Shown here piece after piece: positions 50,800-62,500 of a DNA stretch of 64,000 bases (position 1 is its first letter; each line of letters opens with the position of its first letter). Under the pieces are notes generated by a model. The model searched no databases, was not told where the DNA came from, and saw nothing but the letters and a program-made list of their open reading frames with translations. The translations under genes and the position numbers were made by a program. This stretch comes from Portunus trituberculatus (Eukaryota > Arthropoda > Malacostraca > Decapoda > Portunidae): NCBI RefSeq assembly GCF_017591435.1, contig NC_059304.1, positions 30,224,195 to 30,288,194 of the forward strand, written 5' to 3'.

Positions 50800-51500
50800 T
50801 TGAGAGTGACTTATACTAATACAGATGGGTTGTTATCTAGCGTGTTGGAGGTTAAGGATTGTTTGAAAGAAAAAAAAAGCCGGATGTAATGTGCATGGTT
50901 CAAACAAAACTAAAAGACAAGATCCATGTTAATTTTAAAGATGAGGGATATAAAAGCTGGAGAAGAGACAGGAAGGGTAAATGGGGAGGAGAAGTGCTAA
51001 TAGTGATTTGTGATGATATATGTGTGGAGAATGTGCATTATGGTGATGGCATGGTAGAAGTAACGGGAGTAACAATCAAAACAGGAATTTGAAAAAAGAA
51101 AAATCATAGTTACATATGTGCCACCTAAGACAAATACATGGGGAACTGAGGAACATAAAGATATGCAAAGAGAGGTGATTAAGTGCTTAGATAATATGAT
51201 AAGAAGAGATGGAAGAATACTTTTAGTTGGAGACTTTAACTGTAAAAAATAAACTGGAGAGAGATGGAAGTAATGGATAATGCTGGACAATGGAGCGAGG
51301 AGGTGTTACAGTTGACTATGGTAAATACAATGGACCAGTGGGTGGAGGAGTCAACAAGGTACAGGGGAAGAAGAACCATCGTTGCTTGACCTAGTATTCA
51401 CAAAGAAGCCAGAGCCCCCTCCCAGCATACAATACCTTAGTCCAATGGGAAGAAGTGATCATGTGACATTAGAGCTGGAAATACAGGAGGAGGATGGGAT
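50800..51500 (+). pseudogene. LINE R endonuclease
   Basis: It begins LRVTYTNTDGLLSSVLEVKD, then PDVMCMVQTKLKDKIHVNFK, YKSWRRDRKGKWGGEVLIVI, IVTYVPPKTNTWG, ILLVGDFNCKK (GDFN), SLLDLVFTKKPEPPPSIQYL and MGRSDHVTLELEI (SDH). Several frame changes and stops, e.g. near 50880 and 51092. Confidence 0.8.
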
Positions 51501-51810
51501 AAGATACAGAGATGACTACAAAAAGAGAGATTAAATTATGCAAGAACATATTTTAAAAAATTAAGGAAATATTTTGCTGATATTGAATAGAAAAACATTA
51601 TCTACGGAAGGACAGTGCAAGGGAAATATGAAATATTCCTGCAGAAATATAACGAAGGAGTAAAGAAATACATACCTTTTTATAGGGTTAAGAAAAAAAA
51701 TATACACGCTTAGAACAATGCTAGATGCACAGAAGCTAAAAAGGCAAAAGATAAAGCTTGGAAGAAACTCATAAAACAGATAAATAACATTCATTTAAGC
51801 TGTTCTATAA

Positions 51811-52496
51811 CTCTCAACCAAGATTAATGGGTGACTAGTATTTTTCAGCTATAGTGTTTTAAGTAATTTTTCAATGTAGTTTCTCTAGTCTTTTTAAAGA
51901 GAAGTATTAAATGGTAAGCTAAGGTATTATGTAATTTATTATTTTTTATTTATTTATTAATTAATTATTTTTTTTGTTTGCATTAGAAAGATGTGAAAAG
52001 GAACTTTACTTTGTATATTCATACAGCTATTTGTTATGAAATATTGACTCTTAAATTGCTGTCGTCTTTGTTGTCATAAACCCCCTTGTGCGAGGTGGTT
52101 TTGTCAAGATCTTGCCTGATTCTCTTCAACATAGACTGGTGTTGGTGTATGCGAGCCATGCAATGAAATCTAGCTAAAACACCACAAACAAATATTAATT
52201 GTACATAGATTGACATTTCTTTGATGTTTGTTTTAATAAAGATGATATTGTTTCGGTTGCAATCAGAGCCTTTTTCGTTTATAATTTGACCACAATTATT
52301 TGTTGTATAAAACATCTCCCCAGCGTGTTTTAATGAAATCACTAGCGAAGAAATTACAAAAATCATTTTAAATATTTATATAACACGTGCTCATTGTAGA
52401 TATTAACATGAAATTTATAAAAAAAAACTTATTGTAAAGTGTACTTTTTTTCATATGATCATTATATTTTATTAATCATTCCATTTGTTGTTGCTC

Positions 52497-52497
<1 letters not shown>
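51811..52497. other. Unassigned AT-rich sequence
   Basis: TTTA-rich near 51930-51970. A 110-residue minus-strand frame at 52034-52366 begins with a hydrophobic stretch but matches nothing I recognise, and is AT-rich; not called as a gene. Confidence 0.45.
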
Positions 52498-52540
<43 letters not shown>

Positions 52541-52702
52541 GTTATTATTATTATTGTTATCATTATTATTATTGTTGTTGTTGTTATCGTTTTTATTATT
52601 ATCATCACTATTATATTTATTATTTTTATCATTTAGTGTTTGATGTTCCTGCACCCATACTTTACGGGATGAACTGATTTTGCAGGTACGCCTGAAAGTT
52701 AA

Positions 52703-52751
<49 letters not shown>
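52498..52751. repeat. (ATT)n and (CA)n microsatellites
   Basis: ATT/GTT repeats at 52498-52636 and CA repeats at 52704-52751, with about 65 bp of ordinary sequence between. Confidence 0.93.
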
Positions 52752-52752
<1 letters not shown>

Positions 52753-53122
52753 GCTTAAATGTGAGGTCACTGCCACGGCTTCAGAACAATATGACTAATG
52801 AAGTGTGAACGCAACCTTCCAGTCACACCAGTCACACAGCATACGAAGTGAGGCTACCGGGATATGTTTTCGATTTTGGTATGATATAGATTTTATCCTT
52901 TATGAACATGTTGCTGGACAGAAAAACTGACAGACAGACACATTGATAGACAGTTACAGGAAGACAGACTGACAAACAGATAGGCAGAGAGCAACAAAGA
53001 CATATCCTTAGACATCAGACGGACTGATAAATAGATAGGTTACATTGAGAGACAGACAGAAAGAAATGAATAACTAACAGTCTGACAGACAGAATCTGAC
53101 GGCTTGACAGAGTGACTGATTG

Positions 53123-53198
<76 letters not shown>

Positions 53199-53335
53199 GC
53201 TAGTACAGTTTCTAGAAAATGGATATGCCTGGCGCCCGAGAGATGATATTCCTAAATTAAGATTTCCGTTAGCTGTGAGCATTCTGCACAAAGAATGCTG
53301 CCATCCTCAGTGGCAGGCAAGTGTATCCTTAGATA
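52752..53335. repeat. Degenerate GACA-type repeats and (GA)n
   Basis: Unassigned sequence, then degenerate GACAGACA/GATAGACA tetranucleotides at about 52918-53105, then (GA)n at 53127-53195, then ~140 bp unassigned. Confidence 0.7.
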
Positions 53336-53343
53336 ATCTACGC

Positions 53344-54216
53344 CAGTAATTCCTAACCTATCTAACATGACACCTCGCTTTTGCTTCCAGTAGACTCACA
53401 GGCCTTCTTCCATTTTTTAATTTTTTTTTTATTTATATGTAATCATATATTTTTTTTGTATTTATGATGTTACTCCGGACGCGTTTGTGTGGAGTTCCTC
53501 ACCTAGGGTTCGTTTACTGCAATGTCGTCACCGAGAGAATGGTAACAATACGTGGAGAAGGATACACTGGGCAGAACTTGTCAAGTTTAATTCCATGAAT
53601 AAGAGAAATGGAGACAACAGCATCGAGTCAAACACTGTCTCTGCTTTTACCAATCTTCCTCTCACTAGCTCACTGTTCTTACTGACTGACTTTTTACAAA
53701 ATTGTCTTCTAACTCACTGTTCCTCTGCTTACTTCTTTATTAGTGACGCGTGTTGGCTCAGTACCTCCTTTGATACAATATCTTTTACATCTAGAAATTC
53801 TACTGCATTACAAAATCTCCTTGATCATCTTTTTCACATAACATAAGAGCCACAGTTCTACAATATACAGTACAAGATTAAACCATTGTGAAATAAAGGT
53901 AGCCCAGTCTCCGCCCACAATCGGTAGGGAGCCAGGGAGAGCTCCGCCTCTACCTGCGGGTGATGCAATTCCTGTCTAATTTTCCTGAGATCTTTCCAGA
54001 TTCTTCCCGGCATAACAAATCTTAGCACTGTTTAGCACAGACTTTTCTTGTGTTACAAATAAAACAAACAACTCATATTGATCATACTCTACAAATAAGC
54101 AAGGGCAAATATTTGTTCTTATAAAACAATGATTTTTGAGCAGATGGCTTCACATCCCACTTGTTTCCTCCTCATGCCACCCTGGGTGGGCGCATCCTCT
54201 AGTTTGGGAACCACTG
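53344..54216. mobile_element. hAT-like element, 873 bp, decayed
   Basis: The left end CAGTAATTCCTAACCTATCT and inverted right end CAGTGGTTCCCAAACTAGAG are hAT-style. The flanks ATCTACGC (53336-53343) and ATCTACAG (54217-54224) agree in 6 of 8, fitting an aged 8-bp duplication. A 119-residue frame inside shows no recognisable transposase domain. Confidence 0.65.
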
Positions 54217-54241
54217 ATCTACAGGATAATTTAGATACTTA

Positions 54242-55278
54242 ATGATACAACACGAAGCTGGTAACATGCTGATTGCTGGAGATCTCAAGGACCATCTTTT
54301 TCAGAGATTTTTTGATGAGCTTCTCCTCGTCCATGATTTCTATAATGATGTGGATTTTCCTATCCATATATCAAGATCCTGCTTGGATTTCGTTTTATTC
54401 GTAGCCTCTTGTCAAGCTGTGAATCTCTTGGTTCATCTTGCCACTATACCATCCTTACTAATTTCAATGAAAAGTGCCTAAAGCAACGAAAGATATGGTT
54501 GTGGAAGAATGCTGACTGGGAGGGAATTCGGAGAGATCAACTGGCAAAAAATATATTGCAAACACATATAGATATAAATGTGCAGAGGATTATTTACTCA
54601 ATACTGAGTGCACAAGAAAAGTATGTTACTAAAAGAGTTTTTTTTTTATCTATTAGCAAAGATCTACCTTGGTTCGGACACCAGTGCCACCAACTACAAC
54701 ACGTTTATATAGACTGGGGATTTAGAATGGAAATTCAAACTAATATTTCACGCCTAGCGTTTGTTAGCTATTTTGGAGGTCTTCGTATCTGATATCGGCA
54801 ATCCATTAGTTTCCACACGAACTCGATGGTCACAATATCTTGTCAGAATAATATTTGCTTGAAAGACTCAAGCAGGTACAGTATTATCTGTGCTGAAAAG
54901 ATATCGTGACGGCTGAAAACAAATGGAAGGAAAAGATTGGCTGATATTAAACACGCCGACCTCTCCAAAATCTTCAACAAACCCAAAACGTAATATATGA
55001 GTTTGTGCAGTAAAACCCCACTCTATCTATATGTTATGGTTGATTCTTGGAACATATCCGGAAAGAAGAACCAAGATGCGAAGATATTGATTGCACGTAG
55101 GCCTATTTCCAAAGAAGAAAGCAACAACGTAGGATAGACTAACAAACAGGATGTAAATAGACAAGCGGCAACTCGGAGAACACGTTGGGACACACGATGT
55201 CAACAACCGATCTTCACCAGAGTTCTGCTAAGATTTGGCGAGCTTTCCCCGCTAACAAAAAAAAAAAAAAAAAAAAAA
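54242..55278 (+). mobile_element. LINE endonuclease fragment with A-run
   Basis: Pieces read MLIAGDLKDHLFQRFFDELL, NDVDFPIHISRSCLDFVL, LGSSCHYTILTNFNEKCLKQ and KIWLWKNADWEGIRRDQLAK, then PWFGHQCHQL. The SDH motif has become SCH. The RT is absent; A(21) follows at 55258-55278, which may be a tail from a prematurely ended transcript or chance. Confidence 0.7.
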
Positions 55279-55415
55279 GTTGCATAACTTACTTAGAAAA
55301 AGTAAGATCATATATAGAAAAAAAAAAAATTCCTCCCAAGATAATGTATCAGTCATCATTTAATTTTTCCTTCATATCTCATATTATCTCTGTCTCCGTT
55401 CTCCACTTCATAACA

Positions 55416-55473
<58 letters not shown>

Positions 55474-55590
55474 TGGGGAGTTTTTCGGTACTAACCCTTC
55501 AAATATCACCGCCGATACATGTTTCTCTAGTGACATAAGCTAAAATATTGTTGCATTAAATCCCAGGTGCACACAGATGCATAGAACATT
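55279..55590. other. Unassigned with (CT)n
   Basis: A-run at 55319-55330 and (CT)n at 55419-55470; no gene. Confidence 0.6.
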
Positions 55591-56166
55591 GATTTTTTTT
55601 TTTTATCATGTAAGAGAGAGAGGGCCAGCCAAGGGCAAAAAACATATTGAAAAAAAGGCCTAATTGTATACTAGTTCTCTAAAAGATAAGTAAGGGTTAT
55701 CCAAAATTAGGTAGCAAATGTCTTGATACCTCCCTCTTAAAAAAAAAGTCAAGTCGTAGGAAAACGGAAATACAGAGGCAGGAATGGAGTTCAGATTTTA
55801 CCAGTGTAAGGTATGAATGACTTAGAGTACTGGTTAACTCTTGCGTTAGAGAGCTGGACAAAAAGGGATGAGAGGAAGAAGAAAGCCTTGTGCATCGAGG
55901 CCGCAGGAGGAGGAGAGGCATGCAGTTAGCGAGATCAATAGAACTGTTAGCATGAAAAAGTGATAAAAGATAGAAATGCAACATTTCGGTGGTGAGAAAG
56001 AGACTGAAGACAGTCAGTCAGAGGAAGAGAATTGAGACAAAAAGCTTTTGTTTCCACGCTGTCTAATAAGACTGTGTGAGTGGAATCCTTCCCCCCCCCC
56101 CCACAAACATGCGAAGAGTACTCCAACAGGGGCGGATAAGGCCCTTGTACAGAGTTAGCAGTTGGA
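55591..56166 (-). mobile_element. LINE family L1a, copy B (3' end, cut by gap)
   Basis: Poly(T) at about 55591-55604, then GGCCAGCCAAGGGCAAAAAA as in copy A, then the RT C-terminus (DLANCMPLLLLRPRCTRLSS, ALTLVKSELHS-type remnants). It runs into the assembly gap. Confidence 0.85.
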
Positions 56167-56666
56167 NNNNNNNNNNNNNNNNNNNNNNNNNNNNNNNNNN
56201 NNNNNNNNNNNNNNNNNNNNNNNNNNNNNNNNNNNNNNNNNNNNNNNNNNNNNNNNNNNNNNNNNNNNNNNNNNNNNNNNNNNNNNNNNNNNNNNNNNNN
56301 NNNNNNNNNNNNNNNNNNNNNNNNNNNNNNNNNNNNNNNNNNNNNNNNNNNNNNNNNNNNNNNNNNNNNNNNNNNNNNNNNNNNNNNNNNNNNNNNNNNN
56401 NNNNNNNNNNNNNNNNNNNNNNNNNNNNNNNNNNNNNNNNNNNNNNNNNNNNNNNNNNNNNNNNNNNNNNNNNNNNNNNNNNNNNNNNNNNNNNNNNNNN
56501 NNNNNNNNNNNNNNNNNNNNNNNNNNNNNNNNNNNNNNNNNNNNNNNNNNNNNNNNNNNNNNNNNNNNNNNNNNNNNNNNNNNNNNNNNNNNNNNNNNNN
56601 NNNNNNNNNNNNNNNNNNNNNNNNNNNNNNNNNNNNNNNNNNNNNNNNNNNNNNNNNNNNNNNNNN
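56167..56666. other. Assembly gap, 500 N
   Basis: Exactly 500 unknown bases, so probably a fixed-size placeholder. Reading frames drawn through it are meaningless. Confidence 0.98.
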
Positions 56667-57184
56667 TACCTCGCCGAACACGAATTCGCCAAACACGAAT
56701 CTCGCATATACACGAATCGGTAAAATATACCATATTTCACCGAGCACGACTTTGACTCGCGATTGCATGATTTGGTCCCCATTTGAATCTCCCACTGGTC
56801 CTGTGTTACTGTCTTATATATGCATATATGTTCACAAATAACATTTCTATTAGCTTTTTATAAGTCTTGCCCCCAAGAAAGGATTGTTTTGTAATGCATA
56901 AAATGAAATCTTAATGGAATACAAAAAAAATAAAGCAGAGATGAGATGAGCCACAGATGAAGCGGGAGACTTGCGGCCACTCAGCCGCTTCTTCTTCTTG
57001 TGACCCTTGTAGCTTGCGTATTACTTTCATCATGATGTTTATGTTTCCACTCCTCTATTGCCTGCTATAATGGATATCATATCTTAGTATTCATATACGC
57101 TCATGCCACGAGGATAACCTGGACTCCATGGCAGTGAGTGATAGCGAATTAGTAATGAAATACCACATATTTCATTACTAATTC
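56667..57184. other. Unassigned; TIR-like start and a perfect hairpin
   Basis: The first ~90 bp (TACCTCGCCGAACACGAATT) resembles the end of a pogo/Tigger-like element whose start is in the gap. At 57146-57184 a perfect 17-bp stem (GAATTAGTAATGAAATA and its inverse) surrounds the loop CCACA. No gene. Confidence 0.55.
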
Positions 57185-57850
57185 ACCAGCATGGTCAATG
57201 AAAAGAAGATGAAAGCTAAAGCTGGAGGTGAATATTGAAATCTCCAAGAATGGAGATCTCTATGAAATGGCAGAGGAACAGAATGTGCTCCAATTTGGAA
57301 GTTAAATAGTCAAAGAATTTACTATAATCAGAGGAGTTAGGGGAGAGATAGACAGCACAGAAGAATTTAGTTAAAGAGTGAGCGGAGCGGAGAAGGCTGG
57401 ACAGTCTCCTCACACCTGCGCCCCTGTCCACCCAGCAGTGAGTGGGTACCAAGTGTTAGTCGGGGGTTGTGTCCCACCTCTTGGGGTGATAGCCTGCACT
57501 TGCTGCAGCATGTAGCTGAACGGTGCAAACCCATGATCCCCAAACCCAGCTTTGGCCAAACCACAATGATGAGTGGAAGCCAGATGATGGAAAACTCGGA
57601 AGATTCAAGAGCATGGGCACAAGAGCAAGTTAAGTCGTTGTGAACATAGACGCAACATCCAGCTTTGGAAAGAAAATGAGAATTGAGAAAGTAGGAGGGA
57701 ACAGAGAAGGGGCTACTGTCAGTAGCCTCAGCCAGCTGTAATTCAGTGAGCAAACAAAGATGAAGTTTAGTAGAGGAGAGGTGGTGTTCCACAGATTAAA
57801 AATTAGATCTGACCATAAATGTTGCCGAAGTTAATTTAGAAAAAGTTGAA
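57185..57850 (-). mobile_element. LINE family L1a, endonuclease fragment (copy C)
   Basis: The minus strand reads HLSSTKLHLCLLTELQLAEA, KAGCCVYVHNDLTCSCAHAL and ESSEFSIIWLPL. After the inserted SINE it resumes LTKFFCAVYLSPNSSDYSKF and FIEISILGDFNIHLQL (GDFN). It supplies the endonuclease N-terminus that copy A lacks. Confidence 0.85.
57383..57568 (+). mobile_element. SINE family C body inserted in LINE copy C
   Basis: It breaks the endonuclease frame between WLPL and LTKFFC. The segment CCCCTGTCCACCCAGCAGTG AGTGGGTACC is close to the SINE B core CCCCTGTTCACCTAGCAGTG AGTAGGTACG (26 of 30). The tRNA-like head is missing. Flanks GAGTGAG/GAGTGGA may be the worn target duplication. Confidence 0.7.
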
Positions 57851-58384
57851 GGAGGCATCAAGACATCTGTGGTCATCATCAAGAGAGGAGTCTGACCTGG
57901 GGACATTTCTGGTCCACTCCCCAGAAGGGGACTCCGAGGCTGGGTTTGGAATCATCTTTTTTTAATTTTTAATTTTAAGTTAAGGGTGTAAATGTGGTAA
58001 GTGCAAGTAGTGCAAGTAGTTTTGAGTGAAGGAGAGTTGTCTTTACAGGGCATGCAGTGACTGCCCCCTTGTTGTGAGACACAAAGGGAAATGTTCAGCG
58101 AGATCCCAACTAGCTTTAATGGAAAGTTCACAGCACCCCTTGAAATAGTGCTATTAAATCTTACTGGGAATAAATTATCATTTCAGTAGGTGTCTACTAC
58201 CTTCTCCTTGCTCAATAAGGTCAGCCTGCAACAATACCCCTAAAATAAAAAAAATAAGTGCAAATATACATGTTCTCCAGAATTAGAATCTTCTTTGCCT
58301 ATAAATCAACTGCCAGCTCTTTTATATTATGTATTTTAATTAAGTATGAGAGAAAAACTGGTCAAGGCCAACATAAAACAAAAA
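57851..58384. other. Unassigned
   Basis: Possible 5' extension of LINE copy C followed by AT-rich sequence. No protein is recognised. Confidence 0.4.
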
Positions 58385-59492
58385 AAAAGATCCACTTAGT
58401 TGCCAGTTCCATTGCAGGTCCAAGAATTAGCCAAAATAAAAGGATAAATCTCCTGAGACCTCCCTCTCAAATCAAGATGGAAGATGGAAGATGGAAATAC
58501 AGAAGCAGTTACAGAGTTCCAGAGTTTACCAAAGAAAGGCATGAATGACTGAGAGTACTGGTTAACTCCTGTATTAAAGAGTTGAACAGAGTAGGAATGA
58601 GAGGAAAAGAAAGTTTTGTATAGAGGCTGCAAGAGGAAGGGAGACATGGAATTAGCAAAATCAAAAAAGAAATTAGCATGAAAATAGCAGTAGGAGTTAG
58701 CAAGAGGTTTAACATTCGAGCAGCGATAAAGAGGCTGAAGACAGTCAGTCAAAGGAGGGGAGTTAATGAGATGGAAAGCTTTTGATTCCACCCTATCTAA
58801 TAAAACTATGTGAGTGGAACCCCCCCATACATGTGAAGAATATTCCGAACATGGGCGGATAAGGTTCTTACACTGAGTTAGCGGTTGGGAAGGGGGGAGT
58901 AAGAAAAACTGGTGGAAACGCTCCAGAATGCCTAACTTCACAGAAACTGTTTTAGTAAGAGATGAGATGTAAAGTTTCTAGTTTAGATTATATATAAACG
59001 ACAGACCGAGGATATTCAGCGCATAAGAGAAGGACAATTGTTTCACTGAAGGAAGGGGGATAGTTGTCTGGAAGGTTAGGTTGAGTTGGTTGATGGAGGA
59101 ATTGAGTTTTTGAGGCATTCAACACTACTAAGTTTTCTCTGCCTCAATCAGATATCTCGGAAAGATCAGGTCAGGCTTTCTGTGGTGTCCCTGCGAGAAC
59201 TGTTAACTTCCTAAAGGGTTGGTCGTTTCTGAAAAGACGTGGAAAGGTGTAGGATGGTATCATCAGCACAGGAGTGGGTAGGGCAAGAAGTTTGGTTAAG
59301 AAGATCATTCATGAATACGAAGAGAGTGGGTGACAGGATGGAATTAGTAGAACAACGGCCCTCTACCACAGCAGCAATAGAACAGTCAGAGAGGACACTT
59401 GGGATAAAGATGCAGAAAGAAGGATAGAAACCATAGGAGGATAGTTTTGAGATCAGAGCTTTGTGCCAGTCTCTATCAAAAGTTTTTGATAT
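58385..59492 (-). mobile_element. LINE family L1a, copy D (RT C-terminal part)
   Basis: Its minus-strand frame at 58396-58941 reads VLLDRVESKAFHLINSPPLT, SVQLFNTGVNQYSQSFMPFF and GKLWNSVTASVF, matching copy A. Homology continues, broken, to about 59492 (a TTTTGATATG block equal to copy A near 3537-3547). 5'-truncated. Confidence 0.85.
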
Positions 59493-59876
59493 GTTACTGA
59501 TATTAGTGTCCTCATCAATCCATTATTATTTAAGTCCTATAGATGTAAAACAGTCAAGAAGTACTGTGTGTCTGTTGGGAATAAAAGACACTCAGATACA
59601 GAACCAGATATCCAAGAAAGGGAAGGAACATTGAAGTACCCCAACAAGAATATCTTTACCAAAAAAAAAAATCTTGAAGAGAATTAATTAAGATACCCAT
59701 TTCAAAGTTCAAATGACATATACAGATGAAAAATGTTATGTCAACACTATCTCACACAGTCTCATGCAGGCAAATCAGTGTAAATTTTATATCCTATGTT
59801 TCTATGCTTAGTATTTAATAGTAATGAGACACTGATCTTGACAAGTCTTTCATGAAAAATCTATTACATAGATGAT
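59493..59876. other. Unassigned AT-rich
   Basis: No gene or repeat recognised. Confidence 0.4.
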
Positions 59877-60450
59877 TTGTTTTGATTCACCTTATGTTTC
59901 AGGCCATCCATATGATTCAGAATGTGATATTTCTACTTTATACTTCTCTTTCTTATACAATAAGGAACTAATCTTTCCAATTATCCACATTTCAAGACTT
60001 AAGTCTTGTGTATTATTGAAAAAATTAGCTATATAAACATTTTGTTTTTGACTAATAATATTTCAGGCCACCCTTATGATTCAGAATATGATATTTCTAC
60101 TTTATACTATCTTTATTATACGATGAGGCATTAATTTTTCCAAGACATTTCAAGGCTCAAATCTTGAGTATTATTGAAAAATGGCCTACATAAACACTTT
60201 GTTTTGACTCACACAATGTTTCAGGCCACCCATATGATACAGAATGTGACATTTCTACTTTATCCTTTTCTATATTATACAATGAGGCACTAATCTTTAC
60301 ACTGATACACATTTCAAAGCCCAAGTCTGTGTATTATTGAAAAAATGAGCTACATAAACATTATTTAAGTCACAATGATTCAGCCACCAATATGATACAA
60401 AACGTGATATTCTTACTTTATAATTCTCTTTTTTTATATAATGAGGCATT
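59877..60450 (+). repeat. ~160-bp tandem repeat, four units
   Basis: Units start near 59900, 60063, 60221 and 60370. Each contains TTCAGGCCACCCATATGATT, CAGAATGTGATATTTCTACT, ACAATGAGGCACTAATCTTT and TGTATTATTGAAAAA variants. Non-coding. Confidence 0.85.
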
Positions 60451-61610
60451 AAGAATGTGTCGCCAGTTTTACTCTTGTGTGGAACATAAGAATGTGATCT
60501 ACTGTTCTGGTTAGCTTATGGATAAATCATTTATATAATAAAGTATAATTCATGTTCTATCTGAGTAAATTATGCAAATCGCTTATAGAGCAACGGGAAT
60601 TTATACAGATTTCATGCACTACTTTTGTTTCCCTACTCTATCGAGTCATTTTATTTGAGCGCCTTATTCTGTGTATTTTTTGGAGGAGTAACTATTGTAG
60701 AACAATTTCTTTCTCCATCTCACCATAAGTATTTCTTACTTACAAGTTATCTGACAACCCGATGATTTAGAGATAAAAAATAATAGAAAATGTTTGAAGT
60801 GACATATGTTTGTTTTGTCTTCAAGAAAAAATAGAGACAATTCCTTCACAACAAAACAAAAATCACTCATTTTGGTTAAAAATTGAGACAAAGTAGTATA
60901 TATCCTTCTAAATGAAACAAAAAGTTTTTCAGTAGAGTACTTTAAAGTTTTAAAGATCCCACAGCCATTCTTTAAACATGCACTGCATGGTAATCTTGGT
61001 CTAAATACTTTCACCTTCCTCTTCACCAGTGCCTTGTATTTACTGACATGCTTCTGAATGTGAGAGGTAGTGATACTGCTGGTGTGGATCCAAGGATGTC
61101 ACATAGGTAGCTAACCAATGTAATGAACTTCTTGTAAGATTACAGCTTCCCTGAGAGTAGATTTGCTTGTTAGCATTTTTGTACTTGTACTGAATCATGG
61201 CAATCTGAAAGGCCATTTTAGGGAAGTCCAGAGAACATAGCTAGATATAAAGCTAATACCCACCCTCTCCCTAGTGAAGTCCACAGATCACTGACAACAG
61301 ACAACAAACATTCTGGCACTCAGGCCACTGACTTAGGCTGTTAAACACTATCAGAAAATAATTATTCATTTTCATTATAAAAAAAACATATATTCTAGTT
61401 AAAAGACCAATAAAATGGCATTACATACCTGTGGTACCAGATTACCAATGATTGCAATATTTATATTTATTTTTGCTAATAACAACCAATTTAGAACAAA
61501 ATTCACAACGAAACTTTGAGACAGTGTTGCCAACACCATATTCATATTTTAAAGAGTAAAATTTTTTTTTTTTCCTAAATTCTTGAAAAAAAAATATTTG
61601 GGCCTTGAAA
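60451..61610. other. Unassigned AT-rich
   Basis: No recognisable gene. A 96-residue minus-strand frame (60736-61026) is Lys/Phe-rich without known motifs and is not called. Confidence 0.4.
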
Positions 61611-61700
61611 TGTCTATCAGTGGAAAGATTATGGGTGCATCGCCATATATTTAATATTAAATCTATGGCGACACACCCATAATCTTTCCACTGATAGACA
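61611..61700. repeat. 90-bp near-perfect palindrome
   Basis: TGTCTATCAGTGGAAAGATT ATGGGTG is perfectly inverted at 61674-61700, and the inner arms (CGCCATA/TATGGCG) also pair, leaving a small AT centre. The arms match the end of the ~160-bp repeat family. Confidence 0.9.
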
Positions 61701-62430
61701 ATTCCAGGTTCAATTTTTGTATATTATTGAAAATGAGTTATGTTAACAATGTTTTCAGTCACATCATATTTGAGACCATCCATATCAAAGAAATAGTGAT
61801 ATTTCTGACCTATGGTGTTTTTTCTTATATATTGAGGCACTAGTCTTTCCACTGATACATGCTGAAAGCCAATGGCTACTGCAATATTTAAAATAAAAAA
61901 TTAAACTGTCTTTGAATATCACAGGCCACACTCTGTCACAGCTATAGGTAAAACATAGTGCGACTGTCATCTGCTCCCAGGATGTGCATGCGTAGAAGAC
62001 ACAATGAAACACTATCATGGGCCACACTTTCGCATGTAACACCAGCTGTATCCGTTACACCACAGCCCACAAGGGATACTAAACAAATCCAACCTTAAAA
62101 GCTAACCTAACCTAAGGCTAGGTCAAGTCTGGTTTTAAGGTTGGGTTAGGTTGTGCCTCACTACATAAGGAAAAGAACCATTGGTCAGAAATATCACTAT
62201 TTGTTTGAAATGGAAGGTATGAAATATGGTGTGACTGAAAAGTGTTAATATAGCTCATTCTCAGTAATATACAAGACTTGGAGCCTAGAAATGTCTATCA
62301 GTGGAAAGATTAATGGCTCATTATGTAAGAAAGGGAAGTATAAAGTAAAAATATCACATTCTGTATCATATGGTGGCCTGAAACATTGTGTGAGTCAAAG
62401 CAAAGTGCTTATGTAGCTCATAACCTAACC
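61701..62430. repeat. ~160-bp repeat units in both orientations
   Basis: One + unit lies at about 61701-61855 (TATATTATTGAAAATGAG ... TTGAGGCACTAGTCTTTCCA). Two minus units lie at about 62150-62290 and 62290-62430 (e.g. GTGGCCTGAAACATTGTGTG and ATGTCTATCAGTGGAAAGAT). Confidence 0.8.
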
Positions 62431-62500
62431 AAAGGCTAGACTAGGTTTTAAGGTTGGGTTTTGTTTAGTATCCCTTGTGGGCCATGATGTAATAGATATA
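62043..62500. repeat. Inverted repeat pair, possible MITE ends
   Basis: CCCACAAGGGATACTAAACA (62068) is inverted at about 62462-62481. Similarity extends for about 50 bp, with CCAACCTTAAAA on the inner side and a weaker TATCC.TTAC on the outer side. The target duplication is unclear; the minus ~160-bp units lie within. Confidence 0.6.

Larger units (their letters stand above)
49616..51810 (+). mobile_element. LINE family R, plus copy, RT missing
   Basis: The order is 5' region, coiled-coil ORF1 (about 49925-50780), endonuclease (about 50800-51500) and linker, ending near 51810 with no reverse transcriptase and no poly(A). Homologous to the minus copy at 41741-43745. It starts right after SINE B. 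Confidence 0.82.

Noticed and set aside
52034..52366. A 110-residue secreted-like protein on the minus strand
   Set aside because: Hydrophobic start, but AT-rich, with no recognised domain, splice context or homologue known to me; likely chance.
56063..56795. Proteins of 192-282 residues around 56.1-56.8 kb
   Set aside because: They are drawn through 500 N; only the LINE C-terminus at the left is real.
59588..59608. Satellite monomer outside the array
   Set aside because: CACTCAGATACA matches only 12 bases of the monomer, and a similar stretch occurs in a LINE at 39719; chance or a common short word.
60736..61026. A 96-residue Lys/Phe-rich frame
   Set aside because: Composition follows the AT-rich background and no motif is seen.
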